A DNA stretch of 64,000 nt from positions 1,731,001 to 1,795,000 of the forward strand of contig NZ_JAFHKM010000002.1 in NCBI RefSeq assembly GCF_016937515.1. The letters run 5' to 3'. Below are positions 8,488 to 18,089 of this stretch, one piece after another. The notes under the pieces were generated by a model. It ran no database searches. It had not been told where the DNA came from and was given only the letters and a program-made list of their open reading frames with translations. This stretch comes from Cohnella algarum. GTDB taxonomy: Bacteria; Bacillota; Bacilli; Paenibacillales; Paenibacillaceae. The position numbers and the translations under genes are program-made. Within the stretch, counting starts at the first letter, position 1. Every line of letters starts with the position of its first letter.

Positions 8488-8607
8488 AACGCTAACAATC
8501 GAAGAAAAATCATTTAGTTATGCGAAAAAACTGGTTTTTGATCGATGAAACCTAAAAATTCAGCTTTATTTCGTTCAAAAATGGAGGATTTCGCGCTTTG
8601 ACCCTTC

Positions 8608-8637
8608 TTTACACCTTTGGCGCCGAGAGGTTATCAT
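8608..8637 (+). promoter_or_regulatory. SigA-type promoter for the riboswitch-yabE transcript
   Basis: TTTACA (8608-8613) and TATCAT (8632-8637) are separated by 18 bp, each with one mismatch to consensus. The predicted start near 8644 lies just before the riboswitch. Confidence 0.6.
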
Positions 8638-8669
8638 CTAATCCAAGAGTTTGAATATGGCATCCCTTT

Positions 8670-8885
8670 TCCAGTGCGCTGAGTCTCCGAACGGAGAGCG
8701 GGGGACCCGACGCGGAGGACCGGTTCGTACGCGAACCGCGATTTCCGCGGCCGAGTAATCTTGGGGTGAATTTTGCTGGCAACCGAAGCATCCGTCCAGG
8801 CCGGACGGTCCGTCGGATTGCGGGCGGATAGGGCCGCTCTCTTGGCCCGAACCCGACAGCTAACCTCGCAAGCGTATGAGAGAGA
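8670..8885 (+). promoter_or_regulatory. Cyclic-di-AMP riboswitch (ydaO-yuaA type)
   Basis: Three blocks match the ydaO-yuaA consensus: GAGCGGGGGACCC (near 8696), GGGGTGAA (8763), and CCGAACCCGACAGCTAACC followed by TCGCAAGCGT (8848-8876). The outer helix can form between TGCGCT (near 8675) and AGCG near 8871. Members of this class bind c-di-AMP and turn off downstream genes, often wall-remodelling hydrolases and potassium transporters. The terminator at 8930-8964 is the natural expression platform. Placement before a YabE-type protein fits the known regulon. Boundaries are approximate. Confidence 0.92.
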
Positions 8886-8929
8886 GGTCACCTCGTGCTG
8901 CCCATTTCCCTTTCGACGTCGCAAGCGGA

Positions 8930-8964
8930 GCCACGAACAGATCCTCTGTCCGTCGGCTTTTTTT
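8930..8964 (+). terminator. Riboswitch-linked terminator
   Basis: The arms GCCACGAACAG and CTGTCCGTCGGC form a stem with an ATCCT loop and minor bulges, followed by seven T residues. It lies 45 bases after the riboswitch core and 200 bases before yabE, as expected for ligand-dependent attenuation. From 8965 to 9164 I see only the untranslated leader. Confidence 0.85.
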
Positions 8965-9164
8965 GTTGTCCGTTTTTTGCGGGAGGAAGAGGCGAATGTT
9001 TTCGGGCGGCGGGTTGGTGCCGTTTACTGGTGAACGACGGCCGGGTGCTTTCGTGCGAAAGCCGCTCCGTGCGAAGCCCAGCGCCGTTAACCAAAAGGAT
9101 AGTCGCGTCAGACGAAGTCATGCTTAGGCAGTCGACGGCGGGGCTATGAAGGAGGAACGAGAAA

Positions 9165-10313
9165 ATGGGAACCGTTCCTGTCGGGAACACCCATGATCCA
9201 CGACCGACCGGCAAGCTTTTCGCAGCGCGATGGAAGCATGAGCATTTGCGTTTGATCCTGCTCAGCGCAATTCTCTCTTTTGCTATGACCATCTTGTTCT
9301 TATTGCTGCTACACGGCGCGTCCGCCATGAGCGTAACCGTCGTGGACGGCGGGACGACAACCGTCATCAAAACGAAATCGTCCGATGTGCGATCGCTGCT
9401 CTCGGAGCACAACATCACCGTCGGCCCGCACGATCAAATATCCCAGCCGCTCGATGCCGAGCTGCAGGAGGGCAGCACGATCGCGATCGATCGCGCCGCG
9501 AAAGTCGTCCTGCAGGCGGACGGGAAGAAGGAGATCAAATATACGACCGCAGATTCCGTTCAGGAAGTTCTGCACGCCTCGAACCTCTCGTTGTCGGCGG
9601 ACGACCGGGTAACGCCCGACAAGTCGGCGCCGGTTACCGAAGGCATGACCATTCAGGTGCTGAGAGTGGATAAAGAGGTCGTGGAAACGTCGCATCCGGT
9701 GACGTTCGCCATCGTGGAAAAGCAGGACCCCACGCTGCCCGAGGGCAGCAAAAAAGTGATCCAAACCGGCAAGGAAGGCACGCTCGTGACGAAAACCGAG
9801 CGCGTCTATGTCGACGGTCGCCTGGTCAGCGACCAGCTGGTATCCAAAACGATCACGCAGCCGTCCGTGCAGAAAATCGTCGCGGTCGGCACGAAGAAAA
9901 AAGAGCCCGAAGTCACGACGTTGTCCTACGACGCTTCGGCTAACGGCACGGTTCAGCTTAACGGAAAGTCGGTCAAAGTGAAGCAGGTGCTGAAGAACGT
10001 CAAGCTTACCGCCTATACGGCGGGCCCGGAATCTACGGGCAAGGACGTAGGCGACGAGGGCTACGGCATTACCGCATCCGGAACGAAGGTGTCGGAGGGC
10101 CGCACGATCGCGGTCGATCCCGACGTCATTCCGCTCGGCTGGTGGGTCTACATCGATGGCATCGGCTTCCGCCGAGCCGAAGACACCGGCAGCGCCATCA
10201 ACGGCAAAAAAATCGACGTGTATTTCGACAGCGAGAGCCATGCGAAGAAGTTCGGCTCCAAAAAAGGATACACCGTATACGTCATCGGCCCTGTCAAGCC
10301 TTCCGCCGACTAA
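9165..10313 (+). CDS. yabE: YabE-type cell-wall protein (DUF348, G5 and 3D domains)
   Basis: Putative secreted wall hydrolase, a relative of resuscitation-promoting factors. An N-terminal membrane anchor lies at about residues 28-50. Two DUF348-like repeats follow (starting near SVTVVDGG and IKYTTADSVQ), then a G5-type region (KVIQTGKEGTLVTKTERVYVDG). The C-terminal 3D domain shows TAYTAGPESTGK, GYGITASGTKVSEGRTIAVDPDVIPLG, and the DTGSAI-GKKIDVYFDS acidic motif characteristic of MltA-like lytic enzymes. ATG 9165 follows AAGGAGG. At 382 residues it is close to B. subtilis YabE. It is controlled by the c-di-AMP riboswitch upstream, linking wall remodelling to c-di-AMP. Confidence 0.92.
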   Translation: MGTVPVGNTHDPRPTGKLFAARWKHEHLRLILLSAILSFAMTILFLLLLHGASAMSVTVVDGGTTTVIKTKSSDVRSLLSEHNITVGPHDQISQPLDAELQEGSTIAIDRAAKVVLQADGKKEIKYTTADSVQEVLHASNLSLSADDRVTPDKSAPVTEGMTIQVLRVDKEVVETSHPVTFAIVEKQDPTLPEGSKKVIQTGKEGTLVTKTERVYVDGRLVSDQLVSKTITQPSVQKIVAVGTKKKEPEVTTLSYDASANGTVQLNGKSVKVKQVLKNVKLTAYTAGPESTGKDVGDEGYGITASGTKVSEGRTIAVDPDVIPLGWWVYIDGIGFRRAEDTGSAINGKKIDVYFDSESHAKKFGSKKGYTVYVIGPVKPSAD

Positions 10314-10450
10314 AGCGGAGGCGCAAGGGCGATTCCCGGTCGTGCCGGATCCGCCGCCGCGGTCCGGACGGCCGGACGGCGTCAATCGGGGATGCCAACC
10401 GTAGACGCCGAAGAACGAGCACATTTGACATAGATAGCGGCAATTGCAGG

Positions 10451-10478
10451 GAAGGGGCTTTCGGGCCTCTTCTTTTTT
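10451..10478 (+). terminator. Rho-independent terminator before rnmV
   Basis: GAAGGGGC pairs with GGCCTCTTC across a short TTTCG loop, followed by a T-run. It ends the yabE transcript about 140 bases after the stop. A TATAAT at 10492-10497, without a clear -35, may start rnmV transcription. Confidence 0.75.
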
Positions 10479-10559
10479 GCATGGGCAAGGTTATAATAAC
10501 GAGTAGGACTTTGCCCGTCCTTTGGGCGAACCCGAAGAACGGAGCGGAAGGATCAAGCG

Positions 10560-12024
<1,465 letters not shown>

Positions 12025-12069
12025 AGTAAACGGGACGCCGAACCGACGACGCATCGGTATTTGCCCTGC

Positions 12070-12097
12070 ACCATGTGGCATTCGCCTCCATAGGATA
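12070..12097 (+). promoter_or_regulatory. SigK-type promoter of yabG
   Basis: AC at 12070-12071 and CATAGGATA at 12089-12097 are separated by 17 bp, matching the AC-N17-CATAnnnTA pattern of the mother-cell sigma factor SigK. yabG is a known SigK gene in B. subtilis. The -10 lies 22 bases before the start codon. Confidence 0.6.
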
Positions 12098-12118
12098 GAC
12101 GAAAGAGGTGATTTGCCC

Positions 12119-13003
12119 ATGAAGCAGGGGGATTTGGTCGTCCGCAAATCGTACGGCGGTGACATCCTTTTCCGAATTGCGGCGCTATCCGGCCGCTTGG
12201 CGATTTTGCGCGGCACGGATTATCGTTTGCTTGCGGACTCGCAGGTGGAGGATTTGCACTCGGTGCGGAACCCGGACGAGCTGGGCGGAACCCGGCAGGT
12301 ACGCATCCGGGCAAACGAGTCGCTTCGGCGGATGAAGGAAGAAAGGGCGCAGCTGCGGCCGCATGGCGGGCAGGCCCAGCCGCTCGGCTACGCGCCGCGC
12401 CGCGACCCTTACTTCGAGCTGCCCGGAAAGGTGCTCCATCTCGACGGGGATCAGAACTACCTGAAGAAAAGCATGGCCGTGTACGAACAGCTCGGCATTC
12501 CCGCGAATGGCGCTCATTGCCACGAGTCGCAAATGCCGCAAGTGCTCATGCAGCTTCTTCCCCGGGTAAAGCCGGATATCGTCGTCGTCACCGGCCATGA
12601 CGGGGTCCTCAAGCAGAAAAACGATACGCAGAGCCTCAGCAGCTACAAAAACTCCTTCAATTTCGTCCGGTCGGTGCAGGTGGCCAGAGAATACGAAAAG
12701 CATCGGGACTCCCTGGTCGTCATCGCGGGGGCGTGCCAGTCCCATTTCGAGGCCATCCTTACGGCGGGGGCCAATTTCGCGAGCTCGCCGGGCCGCATCA
12801 TGATTCACGCGCTGGATCCCGTGTACGTAGCCGTACGGGCGGCGTTCACTCCTTTTCGCGACACGATCAACATCGCCGACGTCATCGCCCACACAATCAG
12901 CGGCATTCAGGGCGTCGGAGGCGTCGAAACGATGGGGAAATATCGGATTGGGCTGCCAAATCCAAAAAACATTGTTGACAAAAAAACGGAAACGCTGATA
13001 TAA
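12119..13003 (+). CDS. yabG: Sporulation-specific protease YabG
   Basis: YabG is a mother-cell protease that processes spore coat proteins. Conserved segments include GDLVVRKSYGGDILFRI at the N-terminus, PGKVLHLDGDQNYLKKS, AHCHES, VTGHDG, VVIAGACQSHFEAILTAGANFASSPGRI and HALDPVYV. The histidine and cysteine in these blocks are candidate catalytic residues. ATG 12119 is chosen over the TTG at 12113 because AGAGGTG lies 8 bases before it. The protein is 294 residues. A SigK-like promoter lies directly upstream, and the veg promoters overlap its 3' end. Confidence 0.95.
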   Translation: MKQGDLVVRKSYGGDILFRIAALSGRLAILRGTDYRLLADSQVEDLHSVRNPDELGGTRQVRIRANESLRRMKEERAQLRPHGGQAQPLGYAPRRDPYFELPGKVLHLDGDQNYLKKSMAVYEQLGIPANGAHCHESQMPQVLMQLLPRVKPDIVVVTGHDGVLKQKNDTQSLSSYKNSFNFVRSVQVAREYEKHRDSLVVIAGACQSHFEAILTAGANFASSPGRIMIHALDPVYVAVRAAFTPFRDTINIADVIAHTISGIQGVGGVETMGKYRIGLPNPKNIVDKKTETLI

Positions 13004-13004
13004 T
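12975..13004 (+). promoter_or_regulatory. First of two tandem SigA promoters for veg
   Basis: TTGACA (12975-12980) and TATAAT (12999-13004) with an 18-bp spacer. It overlaps the end of yabG. Confidence 0.85.
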
Positions 13005-13016
13005 ATTTTTTTCGAT

Positions 13017-13045
13017 TTGACAAACCACCTCCCTTTAGTTATAAT
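13017..13045 (+). promoter_or_regulatory. Second tandem SigA promoter for veg, perfect consensus
   Basis: TTGACA (13017-13022) and TATAAT (13040-13045) with a 17-bp spacer, an exact match to the SigA consensus. The B. subtilis veg promoter is one of the strongest vegetative promoters known. Confidence 0.9.
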
Positions 13046-13072
13046 TTACAGGGAAAGAGGTGGTAGTGGATC

Positions 13073-13348
13073 ATGGCTAAAAACACGCTTATGGAGATCA
13101 AGCGGAGTTTGGAACCCCATGTCGGCTCCAAAATCATGCTCCGCGCCAATGGTGGACGCCGCAAAACCGTCGAACGAACCGGCGTGTTGGAAGAGATCTA
13201 CCCGTCCGTTTTTATTGTCAAGCTGGACCAGGAACAGAACGCTTTCAAGCGGGTTTCGTACAGCTACGCCGATATTTTGACCGAATCCGTGGAAGTGATG
13301 GTTTGCAACGATGACGGCCAAGTTCGAATCAACTTCATGTCGCATTGA
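13073..13348 (+). CDS. veg: Veg family protein
   Basis: Small, highly expressed Firmicute protein of 91 residues. In B. subtilis Veg has been linked to biofilm gene expression and spore outgrowth. The sequence ([19 protein letters not shown], then [18 protein letters not shown], then [10 protein letters not shown]) matches the Veg signature throughout. ATG 13073 follows GAGGTGG. It is driven by two strong tandem promoters and ends at a strong terminator, so it forms its own transcription unit between yabG and sspF, as in B. subtilis. Confidence 0.96.
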   Translation: MAKNTLMEIKRSLEPHVGSKIMLRANGGRRKTVERTGVLEEIYPSVFIVKLDQEQNAFKRVSYSYADILTESVEVMVCNDDGQVRINFMSH

Positions 13349-13362
13349 CACGGTTTTACACA

Positions 13363-13403
13363 CACGGGCAACCGGGCGCCAAGCGCCCAGGTTGTCCGTT
13401 TTG
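13363..13403 (+). terminator. Rho-independent terminator after veg
   Basis: GGGCAACCGGGCGC and GCGCCCAGGTTGTCC form a 14-bp stem with one bulge, followed by GTTTT. Confidence 0.9.
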
Positions 13404-13423
13404 CGTGTTCGAAAGCCCGAGGG

Positions 13424-13454
13424 TGATATCGATTCGCCGCAACGGGGCATCCTA
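13424..13454 (+). promoter_or_regulatory. SigG-type promoter of sspF
   Basis: TGATAT (13424-13429) and CATCCTA (13448-13454) with an 18-bp spacer resemble forespore SigG promoters (a -10 of the CATnnTA form). sspF is SigG-controlled in B. subtilis. Confidence 0.55.
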
Positions 13455-13507
13455 AGTCCGGGCGCACAGGTTTGTCGCCACTTGCTTCTGAAAAAGGAGG
13501 CGTTCCG

Positions 13508-13687
13508 ATGGGCCGCAGAAGGAGCACGATGTCCGAGCAGTTCAAGGCCGAGCTGGCCAAGGACCTCGGTTTTTACGGCACGGTCGAGCGTGAGGGCTGG
13601 GGCGGCATTCGCGCCAAGGATGCCGGGAACATGGTCAAGCGCGCGATTCAGATCGCCGAACAGGCCGCAGCCAAAAAACCGCAATGA
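13508..13687 (+). CDS. sspF: Small acid-soluble spore protein, SspF type
   Basis: Minor alpha/beta-type SASP, a forespore DNA-binding protein. The 59 residues match the SspF pattern: [46 protein letters not shown] 13508 follows AAAAAGGAGG. The frame extends upstream to 13472, but without support. It has a SigG-like promoter and its own terminator, and sits between veg and ispE as in B. subtilis. Confidence 0.95.
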   Translation: MGRRRSTMSEQFKAELAKDLGFYGTVEREGWGGIRAKDAGNMVKRAIQIAEQAAAKKPQ

Positions 13688-13692
13688 AGCGG

Positions 13693-13753
13693 GAGGCAGG
13701 GCAAGGACGCCGACGGGAAGGCGCTGCCGCCGCCCTGCCTCGGCCTTTTCTTT
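13693..13753 (+). terminator. Rho-independent terminator after sspF
   Basis: GAGGCAGGGC and GCCCTGCCTC (10 bp) enclose a structured loop, followed by GGCCTTTTCTTT. Confidence 0.8.
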
Positions 13754-13816
13754 GCAATCGCTCTCAAGGCCGCTGCCGCGCCTTTTTTAACCTAAATCGC
13801 AATTCCGCCGGGGGTT

Positions 13817-13825
13817 TGTTATAAT
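13817..13825 (+). promoter_or_regulatory. Extended -10 promoter of ispE
   Basis: TGTTATAAT: a perfect -10 hexamer (13820-13825) preceded by the TGn extension. No clear -35 is visible. It lies about 60 bases before the ispE start. Confidence 0.65.
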
Positions 13826-13883
13826 ATGTAAAGCTTTCGACCGCTTTAACGAACCGGTTTTACTTAGCCGACAGGTGATGAAC

Positions 13884-14747
13884 ATGACAAATAAAGTGTA
13901 CGAAAAGGCCCCGGCCAAAATCAATTTGCTCCTCGACGTGCTGCGGAAGCGGGAAGACGGCTACCACGAAGTCGAGATGATCATGACGATGGTGGATTTG
14001 GCCGACCGTCTGGAACTGTCCGAGCTGCCGCGCGACCAGATCGTGCTTACGAGCCAAGCCGGATTCATTCCGCTCGACGAGAAAAATTTGGCGTTCCAGG
14101 CCGCCAGGCTGATCAAGGAACGCTGCGGCGTAAGACGCGGCGTGTACATACACCTGGACAAGCATATTCCCGTAGCGGCCGGCCTGGCCGGCGGCAGCAG
14201 CGATGCGGCAGCGGCGCTGCGGGGCCTGAACCGGCTATGGGAGCTGGGCCTGTCGGCCGGCGAACTCGAGCAGCTCGGCGCCGAGCTGGGCTCGGACGTT
14301 CCCTTTTGCATCCGGGGCGGCACGGCGATCGCCCGGGGGCGCGGCGAGAAGCTGGAGACGATTCCGAACCCGCCTCAGTGCTGGGTCGTGCTGGCCAAGC
14401 CCCCGATCAACGTCTCGACCGCCGACGTTTACGGGAAGCTGCGGGCGAACGAGCTGAAGACGCATCCGTCGATTCCGGACATGCTGGACGCCATTTCGCG
14501 GCAGTCGTTCGCGGACGTGTGCGCCCGCCTCGGCAACGTGCTGGAAACGGTCACGCTGGATCGGTACCCGGAGGTGCGGCAGATCAAGAACGTCATGGAA
14601 AAGCTCGGCGCGGACGGCGTGCTGATGTCGGGGAGCGGCCCGACGGTGTTCGGGCTCGTTTCCAAAGAATCGAAGGTGGCGCGGCTGTACAACGGGTTGC
14701 GAGGCTTTTGCAAGGAAGTGTACGTCGTGCGCATGCTGACGGGTTGA
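13884..14747 (+). CDS. ispE: 4-(cytidine 5'-diphospho)-2-C-methyl-D-erythritol kinase
   Basis: GHMP kinase of the non-mevalonate isoprenoid pathway. It shows the N-terminal substrate motif EKAPAKINL, the ATP loop [21 protein letters not shown] and the C-terminal [14 protein letters not shown] 13884 is preferred over GTG 13875 and ATG 13878 because AGGTG then sits 6 bases upstream and the product begins [12 protein letters not shown] like its relatives. The protein is 287 residues. It precedes purR as in B. subtilis. Confidence 0.97.
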   Translation: MTNKVYEKAPAKINLLLDVLRKREDGYHEVEMIMTMVDLADRLELSELPRDQIVLTSQAGFIPLDEKNLAFQAARLIKERCGVRRGVYIHLDKHIPVAAGLAGGSSDAAAALRGLNRLWELGLSAGELEQLGAELGSDVPFCIRGGTAIARGRGEKLETIPNPPQCWVVLAKPPINVSTADVYGKLRANELKTHPSIPDMLDAISRQSFADVCARLGNVLETVTLDRYPEVRQIKNVMEKLGADGVLMSGSGPTVFGLVSKESKVARLYNGLRGFCKEVYVVRMLTG

Positions 14748-14793
14748 ATTGACGTTTTATGTAAACAAAATTGTCATCCCTTTTCGATCCTCC

Positions 14794-14823
14794 TTGCCCA
14801 AAACCGGATAAAAATGATATGAT
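14794..14823 (+). promoter_or_regulatory. SigA-type promoter of purR
   Basis: TTGCCC (14794-14799) and TATGAT (14818-14823) with an 18-bp spacer, about 40 bases before the purR start. Confidence 0.65.
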
Positions 14824-14862
14824 GTCGATAAAATATTCGGGTTTGGACCGGGAGTGAGACTT

Positions 14863-15690
14863 TTGAAAAAGTTGAAGCGCAGCGCGCGCCTCGTGGAAAT
14901 GACTCAGTACCTGCTGGCCCGTCCCCATACGTTAATATCGCTAACAGCGTTCGCCGATCGCTACCAGTCGGCCAAGTCTTCCATCAGCGAAGATTTGGCG
15001 ATTATAAAAGAGGTCTTCGAAGAAGAAGGGATTGGAGATTTGCATACGCTGGCGGGAGCGGCAGGGGGCGTGCGCTACGTGCCGAAAAGCGGAAAAGAGC
15101 AAGCGCTTCAAAAAATAACGGCCGTCTGCAGGCAGCTGGAGCAGCCGGACCGGCTTTTGCCCGGCGGTTATCTGTATATGACCGACCTGCTCGGACAACC
15201 GGCTTTGCTGCAGGAGATCGGGCGCATGTTCGCGACGGCGTTCGCCGACCGGGATGCGGACGTGATCATGACCGTCGAAACGAAAGGAATCCCGCTTGCC
15301 TTCGCGGCGAGCGTCTACCTGAACATTCCGGTCGTCATCGTCCGCCGGGATCACAAAGTAACCGAAGGCTCCGTCGTCAGCATCAATTACGTATCCGGTT
15401 CCAACAAGCGCATCCAGACGATGTCGCTCACCCGGAGAGCGCTCAAGGAGCAGTCCCGCGTGCTGATCATCGACGACTTCATGAAAGCCGGCGGCACGAT
15501 CCAGGGGATGGTCGATCTGCTCCACGAATTCCGGGCGACGGTTGCCGGCGTAGGGGTGTTCGTCGAATCCGGCGAAATCGACAACGAGGAACGGCTGCTG
15601 CACGATTACGTATCGCTTGCAAGCTTGCGCGAAGTCGATTTGAAGACGCGCCAAATCGTCGTTCGTCCGGGCAATTTTTTTCAAAGCTAA
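14863..15690 (+). CDS. purR: Pur operon repressor PurR
   Basis: PurR represses purine genes in Firmicutes and is induced by PRPP. The N-terminal winged helix (KRSARLVEMTQYLLARPHTLISLTAFADRYQSAKSS-like) is followed by a phosphoribosyltransferase fold with the PRPP motif VLIIDDFMKAGGTIQGM. The TTG at 14863 is the likely start: GGGAG lies about 9 bases upstream and the product begins MKKLKRSARLVEM. The GTG at 14854 has no ribosome site. The protein is 275 residues. It is followed by ridA after 12 bases, the same pairing as purR-yabJ in B. subtilis. Confidence 0.95.
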   Translation: MKKLKRSARLVEMTQYLLARPHTLISLTAFADRYQSAKSSISEDLAIIKEVFEEEGIGDLHTLAGAAGGVRYVPKSGKEQALQKITAVCRQLEQPDRLLPGGYLYMTDLLGQPALLQEIGRMFATAFADRDADVIMTVETKGIPLAFAASVYLNIPVVIVRRDHKVTEGSVVSINYVSGSNKRIQTMSLTRRALKEQSRVLIIDDFMKAGGTIQGMVDLLHEFRATVAGVGVFVESGEIDNEERLLHDYVSLASLREVDLKTRQIVVRPGNFFQS

Positions 15691-15702
15691 GGAGGAACTT
15701 CC

Positions 15703-16101
15703 ATGTCTCTCAAAATCGTATCCACAACCGAGGCGCCAGCCGCGATCGGGCCGTACGCCCAAGCGGTGAAGCTGGGCAATTTGCTGTTTACGTCCGGCCA
15801 AATTCCGCTCACGCCCGCGGGCGAGCTCGTGGAAGGCGGAATCGTCGAGCAGACGCACCAGGTGCTGCGCAATCTCCAGGCCGTGCTGGCCGCCGAAGGC
15901 GCCAGCCTCTCGAACGTCGTCAAAACGACCGTGTTTTTGAAGGATATGAATACGTTCGCCGCTTTTAACGAAGTGTATGCGAGCTATTTCGGCAGCCATA
16001 CTCCGGCGCGTTCGACGGTGGAAGTGGCCCGATTGCCGAAGGATGTTTTTGTCGAAATCGAATGCATAGCGGAGATTTTTGTCGAAAATGGAATAATTTA
16101 A
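15703..16101 (+). CDS. ridA: RidA family enamine/imine deaminase (YabJ)
   Basis: RidA hydrolyses reactive enamine/imine intermediates such as 2-aminoacrylate, and acts as a trimer. Typical blocks are [47 protein letters not shown] and the active-site arginine segment [14 protein letters not shown], then VEIECIA. ATG 15703 follows AAGGAGG. It has 132 residues, slightly longer than usual owing to a short C-terminal extension (FVENGII). It lies between purR and spoVG as in B. subtilis. Confidence 0.95.
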   Translation: MSLKIVSTTEAPAAIGPYAQAVKLGNLLFTSGQIPLTPAGELVEGGIVEQTHQVLRNLQAVLAAEGASLSNVVKTTVFLKDMNTFAAFNEVYASYFGSHTPARSTVEVARLPKDVFVEIECIAEIFVENGII

Positions 16102-16143
16102 AAAAATTTTTTAATTTTTCATCTCATTTGGCTAACATTCAGC

Positions 16144-16168
16144 AGGAATTTGCGCAATAATGTGGAAT
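16144..16168 (+). promoter_or_regulatory. SigH-type promoter of spoVG
   Basis: AGGAATT (16144-16150) and GAAT (16165-16168) with a 14-bp spacer match the SigH pattern AGGAnnT-N14-GAAT. B. subtilis spoVG is a classic SigH gene. Confidence 0.75.
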
Positions 16169-16210
16169 ATTACACCAAGTCTTCCGATGGGGCAAAGGTG
16201 GTGAACACAA

Positions 16211-16495
16211 GTGCAAATTACAGATGTGAGACTGCGTCGTGTCAATTCCGAAGGACGTATGAAAGCCATTGCTTCAATTACGATAGACAATGAGTTTGTC
16301 GTTCATGACATCCGCGTGATCGACGGAAACAATGGCATGTTCGTAGCCATGCCGAGCAAACGGACGCCGGACGGAGAGTTCCGGGACATCGCTCACCCTA
16401 TTTCCTCGGGTACCCGCGAGAAAATCCAATCCGCTGTCCTGGCGGAATATGAGCGTGCGGCCCAAGAAGAAGAAGTCCTGGTCGAAGGTGCGTAA
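16211..16495 (+). CDS. spoVG: Septation/sporulation regulator SpoVG
   Basis: SpoVG is a small nucleic-acid-binding regulator with roles in sporulation, division and virulence in Firmicutes. The 94-residue product matches throughout ([53 protein letters not shown]). The start is a GTG after AAAGGTGGTG. It has its own SigH-type promoter and a terminator downstream. Confidence 0.97.
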   Translation: MQITDVRLRRVNSEGRMKAIASITIDNEFVVHDIRVIDGNNGMFVAMPSKRTPDGEFRDIAHPISSGTREKIQSAVLAEYERAAQEEEVLVEGA

Positions 16496-16542
16496 TTGCG
16501 GCTTGCGAAAGCCCCCTCGAAAAAAAGGAAATTATTTTTTAT

Positions 16543-16569
16543 GAGAGAGCCTTAATCGGGCTCTCTTTT
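16543..16569 (+). terminator. Rho-independent terminator after spoVG
   Basis: GAGAGAGCC pairs with GGGCTCTC across a TTAATC loop, followed by TTTTC. Confidence 0.85.
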
Positions 16570-16640
16570 CATTTGCCTCGGAATAAGCTATGATTCTTTA
16601 GGGATTGTTGTTGTGCGAGCGGAAGGAGGAAGACCTTTTC

Positions 16641-18037
16641 ATGGCAAGAATGGCGATCGTTTTGGCCGCCGGACAAGGCAAACGAATGAAATCGAAATTA
16701 TATAAAGTTTTGCATCCCGTGTGCGGAAAACCGATGGTTCGGCATGTGCTGGATGCGGTAGGGCAGGCGAATTGCGAACGCGCCGTCGTCGTCGTCGGGC
16801 ACGGCGCCGAGACGGTGCGGGCCCGGCTCGGCGACTCGGTCGAGTACGCCCTGCAGGCCGAGCAGCTCGGCACGGGGCACGCCGTCATGCAGACCCGTTC
16901 GCTGTTGGCCGATGCCGACGGCGTAACGGTCGTCGTCTGCGGCGACACCCCGCTCGTGACGGCCGCGACGATCGAGGCGCTCATTTCGCTTCACGAACGC
17001 GAAGGCGCGGCGGCGACGGTCATGACGGCGGAAATGGCCGACCCGACCGGGTACGGCCGCATCGTACGCGGACCGGACGGCGGCGTCCTGCGCATTGTCG
17101 AGCAGAAGGACTGTTCCCCGAGGAAGCGCAAATCCGCGAAATCAATACCGGCACGTATTGCTTCGACAACCGGAAAATGTTCGCGGCGCTGGAGCGGGTC
17201 ACGAACGAAAACGCGCAGGGCGAATATTATTTGACCGACGTATTCGGGATCCTCAAGCAGCAGGGCGACCGCATCGCCGCTTATATGACGGACGATCCGG
17301 CCGAAGCGATCGGGGTGAACGACCGCGTCGCTCTCGGCGAAGCCGAGCGGCTGATGCGCCAAAGAATTGCGCTGAAGCATCAGCTTAACGGAGTCACGAT
17401 TATCGATCCGGCGAGCACGTATATCGAATCCGACGTGACGATCGGGCCGGATACGGTGCTATACCCGGGCACGATGCTGCGCGGATCGACGGCGATCGGC
17501 TCCGATTGCGCGATCGGTCCTCATGCGGACCTGACCGACACCCGCGTCGGCGACGGTTCGGCGATCCGCCAGTCGGTTGCCGACCAAGCGCTGCTCGGGA
17601 ACGAATGTTCGGTCGGGCCGTTCGCTTACTTGCGTCCGGGAACCCGTCTCCATGACGAGGTCAAAATCGGCGATTTCGTCGAAGTGAAAAACAGCGTCGT
17701 CGGCCAAGGCAGCAAAATTCCCCATCTCAGCTATGTGGGCGACGCCGAAGTCGGCGCGGGCGTCAACATCGGCTGCGGCGCGATAACCGCCAATTACGAT
17801 GGATACAATAAATCGAAGACCGTCATCGGCGACAACGCCTTTATCGGCACCAACGCAAACCTGATCGCCCCGGTAAAGGTAGGCGAAGGCGCGTACGTCG
17901 TCGCCGGATCGACGATCACCCACGACGTGGGAGCAGGCGATGTCGCGATCGCGCGGGAGCGCCAGGTCAACAAAGCCGGGTATGCCGAGAAGCTCCGCAG
18001 CAAAGCCCGTTCGAAAAAAGAGCGGGAGTCCAAATAA
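16641..18037 (+). CDS. glmU: Bifunctional UDP-GlcNAc pyrophosphorylase / glucosamine-1-phosphate N-acetyltransferase, interrupted by a -1 frameshift
   Basis: GlmU makes UDP-GlcNAc for peptidoglycan and teichoic acids. The first frame (16641 to about 17116) carries the uridylyltransferase signature [11 protein letters not shown] and the QLGTGHAV and VVCGDTPL motifs. The second frame (to 18037) carries [11 protein letters not shown], the left-handed beta-helix hexapeptides, and the acetyltransferase C-terminus ([20 protein letters not shown]). Adding one C to the CCCC run at 17116-17119 restores a continuous product ([19 protein letters not shown]). As written the first frame stops at 17234. 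The gene is essential in bacteria and both halves are well conserved, so a base-calling error is likely. ATG 16641 follows GGAAGGAGG at some distance. prs lies downstream. Confidence 0.93.
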
Positions 18038-18089
18038 CCCAATACGCAATGCGCATTTGACTACATCGGAAAGCGGGTGGCTTGGCTTC

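Noticed and set aside
10425..10455. TTGACA promoter before rnmV
   Set aside because: No -10 lies at 16-18 bp, and a terminator immediately follows the site.
17110..17125. Programmed -1 frameshifting in glmU
   Set aside because: There is no slippery heptamer or clear downstream pseudoknot, and two unrelated genes show the same homopolymer defect, so a sequencing error is simpler.
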